Shown here one piece after another: positions 26,619 to 38,600 of a stretch of 64,000 bases of DNA. The DNA comes from Arbacia lixula. Lineage: Eukaryota; Echinodermata; Echinoidea; Arbacioida; Arbaciidae. The number at the start of each line of letters is the position of its first letter. Position 1 is the stretch's first letter. The notes beneath the pieces were generated by a model that saw only the letters and a program-made list of their open reading frames with translations, did no database searches and was not told the DNA's origin. The stretch is taken from the NCBI GenBank assembly GCA_963669155.1, contig OZ022585.1, positions 10,364,378-10,428,377 on the forward strand, given 5' to 3'. The position numbers and the translations under genes were made by a program.

Positions 26619-29600
26619 TTATTTTGTGTGTGTGCCATATTCAATGGCGAAATGCCCATTCTATTTTGTAAAAGTATCCTTCCAGCATCTCACATTAGCA
26701 ATTTGGGGATGTTCATTGGTTCATCGAGCACACCAGTCATGACAAAATCATGCATATTCAACCAATGCTTCATAAAAAATGCCCGATGTGGGAACTGTAA
26801 GAGACATTGCTCTGTTTTTTTTTTTCAAATACATTTTTTGTTGCTAAAATACAACATTTTGGATTAAAGAATACAGTTTTTGAACTCCAGAAGTTGGCAG
26901 GTCTGGTTTAGGTGACTTCGCTGATCTTTATTCTAAGATCCAAATAGATGCTCTCATACTATTTTGATAGCATGTGTTGCCACTTATACATTTGCTTTAC
27001 AGCGAAGATGTCCCATTATTGGTAATACTGTAATCGGTATGGGATGAAAAGAGTGAAGATCAGATGAAAGAGCAAACATTTCACTTTCCCATTGTTACCA
27101 GTAAAACATTTTTCTAACATTTTCCTGGCTTGGGGCCAACAGGCCACTGGTCATGTTGAGTTTTCGTGAAAATCTGATTTTTCACTCAAAAATACGATTT
27201 TTGAGGATATTCAGTCTGACTTTTTGTGTCAAGAGGTTGGCATCTCTGTGTATGTAGGAAGAATGGTAAGAGTACCTGCGTCATGTGCCAGTTGTGTTGC
27301 AATGTCTGGATGTTGTAATTACTGTAGTCTATGAAGTTGTCATAGGAAAACAGAGAAAGTGAACAGTGATATCATGACCAATCCTTCTTTTTAGTACAGA
27401 GTGGGGGCTATTTAAAAAATCCCCCCCCCCCCCGAAAAAAAGAAGAGGAAAAAAGTGGCATGACTGTTTTCAATGGTTGTCACGTGACTGAAACCCACAA
27501 ATGTCTCCCTCTCTGTTCAGGTGTGGTGATGGATGATGGCCTGGTTGCCCTCCCGCTGCGCTTTGCTCCCAAGGGGGCGGGCCACTACCCCTGCAGGGTG
27601 GTGCTACGCTCGGCAAATGACATCAGGGTCTACCAGATCGAGTGCACTGTCAACCCTGAGGGCACCGTGGCTCAGATTGAGTTCACGGCTCCCGTCCACC
27701 AGTCTGTCTCCCAGAACATTCCCATCGTAAGTTGATTTGTGCGATATGAGAGGTCACTTTCCCCGTGTCCACAGAAAAAAAAGTAATTGTATAGTTATAC
27801 CGAAACATGAAACATGAAGCATGAAAGCATTAGTTTACCAGAATATACAATTGTTAGTAATAAAGAAAACTAGAATCAATGAACTAGTCAGTTTCACAGG
27901 TTTACGTCAAAATGGCACCAAAAAAAATACTATCACTTGATTACTTAAGTACTCACTGAGTCATGTATTCACTGTTATGCAAACTATCCACATGAATGTA
28001 TTTGTTTCTTATGTATTTTTCTTTATTTCATACATGTTTAGAGCTTAACTATTGGGGATAAGATTGTAAACTGAGACAAGTATTGATATTTAAAAGTCTA
28101 CTCTACTCCTTTCAATGCTGTCACTTAGAAATGTATCACACACTGAACATTTCTGACATGAGAATTAGACTGTAAATCCTTTCTTGTTTGGTCTTTCTTC
28201 AGGTGAACCAGACGAGCGTGGACTGGCCCCTGAAGGCTAGCATCCAGGGCCCGGGGTTCCATGGGCCCCCCTTCCTCCTGGCCAAGGCCATGCAGACCAC
28301 CCACTACCCTCTCATGTTCAGACCCACCTTTGAGTCTTTCATCTCGGTGAGTTGGTGTGAATTACGCCCTCTTGAGGGCAGCAGACTTAATTCTCAGCAG
28401 TTCAGCAATGTCAGAAAAAATCTTTGGTTTCCAATGGAAACAGATTGTTTCACTCATTATTTTCACTGCTAGGCCACACCTTGAAAAATAGGCTGTTTAT
28501 ATCCTCTAGCATGAATTTGTAACAATTTTTCACTCAATTAGTGTTGATAAATTGATACACTATTTTCAAAATCACAAGGTATGTAATTGCTGTTCTGTTA
28601 TCGCTTGTTATTGATTTACTTGCAATATATATGTAATGTAATGCGTTACCCCCAAAGATTATTACCTGCATGGCAAATAATCATGTAAAGTTTGCATTCT
28701 AGAGGCTAACTCTTTCTTTTGCCAATATTCTATCATGCATGTCTGTTCCTCCATCTCTCTGCTCATGTAAACAGGCTAACCTAATGATGCTGAACAGCTA
28801 AGGTGGACACATTTTCCTTTTTGCCAATATTCTATCATGCATGTCTGTTCCTCCATCTCTCTGCTAATGTAAACAGGGTAAACTGATGATGTTGAACAGT
28901 GATGACGGAACGGAGCATTACTTCAATCTTCAGGGGACTGGCCAGAAGCCGCTAGCTCTGGACCATGTGCAGGTGGAGTGCAAGGCAAGGCAGAGGTAAA
29001 AACAGATTCGCAAACATGAACACAACTTCACCAAAATTTGTGAAAATTTCTAGAAAATCTGCAACGAAAAACCTGTATTGGCAACTTCAAATGTCTAGTT
29101 GCATGATTTTAAAGAAGAAGAAAAAACATTGAACTGGAAAATCTGAAGTTCCGTACATGAACATTACAAAACAATCTCTCTTTGTATTGCCTGATTTGTT
29201 TAAGTCTCGTTTCCCATTTATCTACTTCCCTTTCTCTACTAATCACATATCTCTCCTTTTCTCTCTCTATCTCTCTCTCCTTTCCTCTTTCCTAACTTGT
29301 GCATCCATCTTCATTTCTCATTGCTTGATTTATTTGTTTTTCTCTTTCTCACTCTCCCCCTGTATCTTTCCATTTTTCATTCCTCATTGCATTCCCTCTC
29401 TTCCTTTTTCTTTTTCTTTTTACCAATTTCATTGTCTCTTCTTTTTCTTTATCTCTCTCTACTTCTCTCTTTTCCTCTTTCCCATCTTGTGCATCTGTCT
29501 TCACGTCTTCCTCTCTCTCTCTTCCGTTCTCTTCCGTTCCCCCTGCCAGAGTGAAGCGCTTGATTCGTGTGCCCAACGTCACCAGCAAGAAGATGGTGTA

Positions 29601-32600
29601 CCGAGCGGTGTCTGACCTGCCCATCATCACTGGTCCTCCCACGGTTACTGTCCTCCCAGGCAAGGAGGAAGAGTATGCCATCTCGGTGTCACCATGGAAA
29701 CGGGGATCATTTGAAGGCATCTTGTCCTTTATCGCGGGTAACTCTCAGAATCTCAGGTGAGTTCTTAAGCACAAAGCAGTTTATTACTGACTAATCCATA
29801 CAAAGTTCCCTTTCTTAGGGGATACTGATGAATGCATTTGATTTATACAAATATTTAAATTTCATAATATATAGTTTGATAATATTGTCATGGAAACAGG
29901 AAATGAAACATTAAAGAGAATATTAGGATATCTTCGTCATCATCCCCCTTCCCCACCCTCTTCAAGTCTCTCACATAAGTGTAAAGTTGCAACTGAGGTG
30001 GCACACTCATTTTGTGATATGCTTTTTATTTTTAATGAAGTAAATTGGTTTCCCTAACTCTACTCTTAATAGAGCTTGCTTGACATCTTAAGAGACCTTC
30101 CTGATGTAAAACTGATGTAAAATCTGTATCCCATGTCCAGAGATGACGCTGATGACAGTGACATGAGTTCCGACCAGCCGGAGCGTAGCTTGGCCGGCAA
30201 GCGCCCTCTCAGTGGCAAGTCGTCCGTCAGCAGCCTGGGGTCATCTTCCCAGAACACCGGAGCAGGCAGCAGCAAGATCCGGGACGAGTCTTCCGGTTAC
30301 CGGGTGTGGTTCTCCATCGCCGTGGAGGCCAAAGCCCCGCCCCCTGAGTGCTGCATCAGCATTGCCTGCGAGGCGCAGTCTGAGACGCTGATGGAGGTAG
30401 AGGTTTTTAATCCGTCCAAGGATGAGCTGACATTTGACGTGCTGATTGAGGGAGAGGGTCTGAGCGGGGAACCCACGCTGACCCTGAAACCAGGACAGAA
30501 GAAGTACTACCAGTTCTCGTTTGCCCCAGCTATCATTGGCAACTCTACTGGCAGGTAGGACATGTGTGGCTCTCTGTTCTGCCTATGGAATGGATCTATT
30601 TGCTCATGAAATGTCCTGTAAGAAATTTCCTGTAAGCTATGCTGTTGTTCATATATTGAGTTAATGTGTGCATATCACAATCCTGTCTCTTTGCCCCTTA
30701 GAATAAATGGAATAAAAGAAAGTGAGAAAATAGTGTAATTTGTAAAAATAGAAAATATTACAGAACCTAACTTGCAATTTTACTTGCTTTGTGAAAATGC
30801 ATATCTGTTTGTTTGAAATATTTTGAAACATATGTGTACTATTTTCTACGGCCTGATCTTCCAGAATGAGTTGGTTGGTCAGTTCTGGTACTCGTTGAAC
30901 CTTTCATTCAACGCCCCTGCCCCTACCACGCTAACCCACATGAAATGTTTAAATAGTTCTGTTCTTGTTTTATGACTTTTCCTGACAGCCTGATCTTCCA
31001 GAACGAGGCGGTAGGTGAGTTCTGGTACTCCCTGAACCTGACATCAGAGACTCCCGCCCCTACCACGCTACCTCATATGGAGTGTGAGCTGGGGAAGTGG
31101 TCTCGTCTCTTCATCCCTCTCCGTAACCCAACTGAAGAGACGCTGGAGCTGAGTCCCAGCTGCTCCAACCCGGAGAACTTCACACTGGAGATCGACTGTG
31201 AGCGCAAGGTCAGTTACGAATCGCCCTTCATTGTGTTTTGCGGCTGTCAAAAACTGTGGACCCAGCTGAAAATTTCACAACATGCAGAAAGTATTAAGCA
31301 GTTGTTAACCCCCTTTAAACCTTGAAGATTACCTACACATGAAGTTATGACAAGCAAATGTTTTCGGTACCTCTAGAGTTCTTTATCTAGTGGACTTGAT
31401 GCCAGCCTCTATAGAAAAGATATAATGTATTTAAAGGAAAGCGATAGCTAATCTTTAAAATGTGTTGAATCTTGATGCCACTGGATGTAAAGTTCTTGCG
31501 GAAGTTGTTTTGAATATTTGAATGATCTTGCAAATTTTATTTCAAAATACTTTTAATGTGATATGCCATGAAAATTCAAATGTTTTAAAATGTGTTGAAT
31601 CTTGATGCCACTGGATGTAAAGTTCTTGCGGAAGTTGTTTTGAATATTTGAATGATCTTGCAAATTTTATTTCAAAATACTTTTAATGTGATATGCCATG
31701 AAAATTCAAATGTTGCTCCTTTTGTATAATGAAATGTTTCCCTTTTTGATTTCTGTTGACTAGATCATCTTGGCCCCCCACTCCACTGAGGAGGTTCCTC
31801 TTCAGTTCATGCCATCAGCCCTGGGCCAGTCCACCCACACTGCAAAGATAACCTTCAAGTGTGAACAGGTATGTATGGTATAGAGATTTTTTTTCTGTCA
31901 AGTGAACGTTTCTTGCTGGAAATGTTTTAATTTGTACCTTGTGACAATTTGTATAAGATTTCCGAACAATGAGCCTATCCACCCACACCCCAAAGATAAC
32001 TATCAAGTGTGAACAGGTATGGTATACGTCATAAGTGGTCAGGGAAGTATTCAATGGTGTGGACATTTCTAGTTGTGATTGTTTTCACTAGTGCCCTACA
32101 ATAATCTTGATGCGGTCTCCTGATGATGGGTAGTTGTCTGAAACACAGGCTCCGGCACCTCTACGGCTTTTACAGGCGTCCCTTTAGAACCATTTTTCAT
32201 CAAATGTGATATTTTTTGTCTTAATGTTTGGATTTGAAGTAGCTCTATAAGATGATATCAAAGAAAAGTTAAAATTCCCAGTAAAAAGTTAACAAAAATG
32301 GCAAAGAAAAATCACTTTTTTCGCAAAAGGGTTAGATCCGTTTCAGTTTGTTTGCAAAAGGGGTTAGATCCACAAAGGTAATTTTTTTTTAATATATTTT
32401 TAGAATATGGAGACAGGTAGATTTCTTTTATACCCAATTTTATGTTCACATATTAGGATAGTATATCATGACAATTTAGTTTTGCATAAGAATATTGTAA
32501 TATAGGAGAATAAACAAGCTAGATGCTCTAAAGTGGATCTAACCTCTTTTGCAAACAAAATGTGGATCTCACCCCTTTTGCGAACAAAATTAAGAGTTTG

Positions 32601-35600
32601 TTTGCAAAAGGGGTTCGATCCATTTTTCATCAAATTTGTTTTTTTTTTTTACTCAATGTATAGATTTGAAGTAGCTCTATAAGATGATACCAATGAAAAG
32701 TTGACATTCCCATTAAAAATGAACAAAAATGGCAAAGAAAAATCACTTTTTTTTAAAAGGGGTTCGATCCATTTCAGTTTGTCTGCAAAAGGGGTTAGAT
32801 CTACAAAAGGTACTTTTTTGAAAAAAATATTTTAAAAATATGAAGACGGGTAGATTTCTTTTAGACCACATTTTATGTTCACATGATAGGGTAGCATATT
32901 ATGACAATTTAGTTTTGCACAAGAATATTGCAATATGGGAGATTAAAAAAAGTAGATTTTCTCAGAATGGTCAAAAGTGAATCTAACCCCTTTTGCAGAC
33001 AAAATGAATAGATAGTTTGCAAAAGGGGTTAGATCCGTTTTTCATCAAATTTGTTTGTTTTTTTTTACTCAATGTATAGGTTTGAAGTAGCTCTTCATAT
33101 ACTACATGTATATTCAAATTGTTTACACATGTCCAAAATTACTTGTTTATTATTGATTATCTGTGAAATGTATTTGATCCTATTTTACCATGTGTGTAAA
33201 TATAGTTCATTTTTTCACGTTGATGGAATTTAATGAATGAGTTAATCAATCAATCAAACCTCTTCAAGGTTATGACCAATGTTATTTTTTTTTTTGACAT
33301 TCAAGCTTGGTGACTGGGTGTTTGTAGCATCAGGGACCGGACTGACACCCACCCCACTAGACCCAGTCAGTGTGAGTGCTACGCTGGGCTCCAACACTTC
33401 CCTCATCATCCCGTTCAGGAATCCGACAGCAGATAACATCCTGGTGGATGTGGCGCTCACTGGTGAGTCTATGAACCCTCCCAATACCAAGCAATTGTAG
33501 TCCCATGTCAAAAGCAGCACTATTTATTGTCTATGGGACTAAGAGTGATAAACCTCTCAATACCAAGCAATTGTAGTCCCATGTCAAAAGCAACACTATT
33601 TATTGTCTATGGGACCAAGAGTGATAAACCTCAATTATTTCCTCAATCAATTATTTTGATGTTTATAATGTAAAATTGACATTATGCGTTACTCTCAAAA
33701 ACATATTAAGATGCATTAAATGATATTGAAAAAAAAATCTGAGAATGTTTGTGATTATATTGAGTGACAATGGAATAACATTCATAATCAGTTTTACAGA
33801 TATTACTTTTAAAGGTCCTCAAATAAATCTTAATTTCTCTGCTTGATGCCAACACCTAGACAACACTGAGCTGCCTGAGCAAGCCCAGGTACTCTTTATA
33901 AAGTTCCCAAAATAAATTTTAATTCCTCTTTTTGATGCCAACCCTTAGACAACACTGAGCTGTCAGAGCGAGCCCAGGGCCGGTTGGAGCGTAATCGCAT
34001 TCAGCCCGAGTCTGCCTTCTGTCTGCTGCTGAAGAGAACAGCCAGCATCCCCGTGGCGCCAAAGGCCACCCTAGACATCCCCATCACCTTCGCCCCTGGA
34101 CAGATGTGCCTCCACGAGGCCCTTTGTCTGGTCTCCATTAAGAGAGAGAGCGGGGAGCATTGGGACTACCTGCCAGCCCACGACCCTGACCACCCAGCCG
34201 CCAGGAGGTGGGTTCAAAGAATCGATTCACTGTCTAACATGTCTGGAGGATATTTCACTAAGCTGTTCTTAAGCTAAGAACAACTAGTACCAGTCTAGTG
34301 TTAGTCTAGTTACAGTCTAGTCCCAGTGTAGTACTATAGTCTAGTCCCCATCTAGTCCCACCCTAGACCTAGGCTAGTCTGAGTCTAGTACTAGTCTAGT
34401 CCAATTCTAGTCCCATTCTAGTATCAGTCTAGTCCCAGTCTAGTCCCAGTCTAGTACTAGTTTAGTCCTAGACTAGTCCCAGTCCAGCCCTATTCTAATA
34501 ATCACTTCTGTCCTTACACAGAGACCATGACCGGCGTGACCCAGGCAGTGGTGGCCTACGGGATATCCGCTGGATCTATCCCATCAGGGGTATCCCTGAG
34601 TCCCAGCCCAGGGTGGAGAGGGGCGCTGTGGTCAGTTGCCAGGCCCGCAGCAGGATCGAGGAGAGGCTGGAGGTCTCGCTGACGGGTGCGGTGCCCAGCT
34701 CGGCCTCAGCCAGCGGTCATCAGATGGTCAAGACCAGGGCGGTCACTCCCAAGGACCAGGTCAATGCCGCATCTCCAGCCGGGGGTGTGGGAGGGGATGG
34801 GGGTGATGATGGAGTGGTTGTAGGAGAAGGTATGTTCCATGAAGCTCTCTCTCTCTCTCTCCTCTCTTTTCTGTTTCTCTGTATCCATCTTCACACATTG
34901 TCTTTGCATTCTTTGTTGCATAGGACACAGGTTGAATCTTCCGTCGCCATCTTCCTAGGCACAGAAAGTGTTATTCCACTTATATATTAGTTCCTTTGTA
35001 GGTCATGCATGAGCTGCAAAATGATTTAGAAGAAGACACTCATTTGAAATGTTGTCATTGGTAGTGAAAGTCAAATTGCTGCTCGATAGTGTACAGTAAG
35101 AACCTTTTTTGTCTCGCCTGAAAGAAGTTCGGTAGAGACCTAGTGATCACTTTTCCTGTTAGTCTGTTGGTCTGTTAGTCTGTTGGTCTGTTACAAAAAT
35201 GTTAAAGTTTTTCTTTAACTTGCTCTCATTTCTTTATTTCTGCATCAATTGTGATCACACTTGGTACGAATGATCCTTGGGTAATACCACATGTGTCGTC
35301 ATGAGGATGATTGGGTCAAAAGGTCAAATGATATAGGCCATGTGCATAATTTTTTCTCAAAGTTTTTGTTTGACTTGCTTTCATTTCTTTATTTCTGCAT
35401 CAATTGTGATCACACTTTGTACAAATGATCCTTGGGTAATACCACATGTATCTCTTCATGAGGCTGATGGGGTCAAAGGTCATCTAGGGGTCAAAAGGTT
35501 TGAAAAAAATATTTGAAAAACAAACTAAGCACTGTTTATAGATTGTGAAATCAGGCGAGACTTGTGGTTCACGAACCTCCTTGTTTAAATGAGTGATGAT

Positions 35601-38600
35601 TTTTTAAATGGATCCATTACTATGCTTCCATATTAAATGTATTATATAATGATAATAATTGTTTCTTTGTACGATTGTTTTGATTTATACTTCAACATGT
35701 TATTCAAGTTCTATGTCAATTGTTATAAAGAGCCCCATGTAAAGACTACCAGTATAAAGTGAATGGGCTACCCTGTCAACATCAGAAGTATCAGTTACTA
35801 AAGAACCCAATGACCTTCCCTCCCAGGTAACACAGTCGCCAGTGAGTTCAGCTATGAGCTCCTCTACCCCAATGACGAGGCCCGGGTGCAGCTAGAGAAC
35901 GCCGTCTCCCTACAGCTGGTCCGTAGACAGAGGGAGAAGCTGACTGGGAACATGACCCTCGTCTTTAACATCGTCTATGCTCCCTTCAAGACCATGAGGT
36001 CAGTCAGTGCATCTTGATCAGCTCTCATGGTCTCATATTTGTGACCCTTAGCCACAAAACTAGGATGAAATTGCCAAATTTAAACTCATGTTTTATTAAC
36101 TCGTCCATGACCAGGGCCCTTTTAAAGCAAACAAAAGCGTTCTTTGGCTTTCAAATTGGCCACAATATCTTTTGTAAACACAATTTCAAGCAGCAATTTA
36201 TTGAATATGCAGTGTAAGTTCAGCATTTTCAGTTTGTTGCCAATTTGAAGATTTACTGATCTTTTCGCCTTTATTTCGCTAACTGGAAAATTAGTAGGGA
36301 AGGTTGATTAAGCACTGTTTTGGATGAAGCTCATAAACCGTAGTGCACTTCAGAAGCTAACAGAGTGCTTGTTGTTTCTTTGTTGCAGGCATGATGTTCA
36401 GCTGTGTGTGAAGGCTACTACTGGAGGGGTGTGGCGGTTCCCTCTAGGTTTCATCTCCACTGAGCCAGCTGTAGATGATGTCATCACCATCGAGTCTATC
36501 GGCCTCAATCAGCAAGCCATGGTTGGTTTCAGGCTCACCAGCCAAGCGAGGTAGGACACACCTTTAGTATCTCATCCAGGATTTAGTTTTGGGGGAGGGG
36601 AAGGGGAAGGGAAGGGGAAAGGGGAGAGGAAGGGGAGGGAGGGGTATATGGGAAGGGGGGGGGTAGGGGAAGGGAAGGGGGTGGAGAGGGGAAGGATAGT
36701 TGAAGGGAAGGGGATGGGGAGGGGTAGTGGAAGGGTTAGGAGATGGGTGATGGGAAAGGAGAAGGGGAATATGGGAAGGGGGAGGAGTAGGGGAAGGGGG
36801 AGGGGAAGGGGAATCCCTCAAGCCCTCTGTGTCAGCCCTCATGCAGGAGACTCAAGTATCAAACAATATCATATTAATGGAGTATTATCAAAATCAGTAT
36901 TGTATGGTTCATGTTTGGTGTTGCAGACACCCAGTTGGGTTTCAGGCATATGTACTTTGGAGCGCCAAAGAATATCATAAAGATGGCATATTTTCATCAT
37001 TATTATTATTTTCATATGATTGATGATTGCTGTTGCAGACACCCGGTTGGGTTCCAGGCCTACTTTGTAGCCGGGAGTGACCAGGAGATTTCGGTGAGCC
37101 CTCAGACGGGAGAGCTGAAGCCGCAGGGAACCCATGGCACACTCATCACTGTGGGCTTCTCTCCCAAGCTCTACGGCAAGACTTACCATGCAAGGCTGGT
37201 CGTGCAGGTGAGTCAACACGGCAGTAAACTTGTCCTTGGTTGTGTTAAAGGGATAGTTCACCCTGAAGATAGGATGGTTTCAATAAAAGCAGAAACTTAA
37301 AAGAAACGTAATAATGAAGGTTTGATGAAAATCCGTCAAAGCTTAAAGGATGAGAAAGTTTCTGGTATGTATGTAAAAAAAAAATGTATTTCTGATGATG
37401 TATCAAATGCACAGGTAAAAGTATGCATATTTTTTTTTAGAAAATGCACATTTTTCAAAAAAAAATTGTACACAGCATATGGGAGAGCACCTCACACATG
37501 ACGTCACAAATTCAAAATTGTAAAAGATCATCACTTTTTTATCCTTTGACAGATTTCCATCAAACCTTCACTAATATGTTTCTTTCATGCGTCTACTTTT
37601 ATTGAAAGAAACATGATTTGAGGGTGAACTATCCCTATAAGGCCCCTGCAGAAAACATGTTCCAATCAGAACTACGACTCTATGACTGGCTGAATCTCAG
37701 CACCCAGTCATGAGATTTGTACAAACATGTGATGCAGATTACCAGTCATAGGCCATCACTACTGCAGAATCGTGGCAAAAATTATGTCATTACAGTGGCT
37801 TTCAGACAATCATTGCTGATTTGCAAATAGTGTTATTTCCATCGAAACAGCCAGGTATGTGAGTATTGTACTCATAGGTATCTGTTTCTGCCAGTTACAG
37901 ATCTGTCTAAATTGTATTTACTAAAATTACATTTCAATTCAATTCAATTTTATCTTACTAATATTTTGCCCTCAGAGACTTTTATTGCATGTTCAAAACT
38001 ATGCATGCATGATATTTACAAGTATGCATTCTATCTTTGTTGATGATTGAATTAAAAAAGAATGCAGAATTGACAAAATGAGTACTTAGTAAACACATGT
38101 ATATAATGGAGAGGTAAATCAAGATGTGTGTTGCATATGTATGATGTAGAGAGAACTGCAAGTTTTAAAGTGTTGTATTTTCCTTTCCCCTCCCCAGAAG
38201 ATATTCTGAGTCTTATAAAATAAACAAGCTGGTCGATCCAGATTTGTGTTGGATATGTATGACGTTGAATGAACTGCAAGTTTAAAGACAGGATGTCCCG
38301 TTTGAAACTCGGCAGGAATCAACGGTATACCCTTACGATAACGTGTGTGAAATTTGACAGTCATAACTTCACAAACATTTTCAGAAAAATTGAAAAACTA
38401 CCCTTGTTTATGTGTGAAACGCACCGCCAACAGGCTATAGTCATAGTGGTATTGTCCCTGTCACTGCATGATGCGGGAATTACTCCCATTGAACGCATGA
38501 ACTGTGGAGAGGACCGGTGCGGAGCATAGCGCACAGCGCTTGCCGGTCTCTAGGCTATAGATTTCAGACGACCCGCCCAAAACCTCCTCAAAATCTTCTG

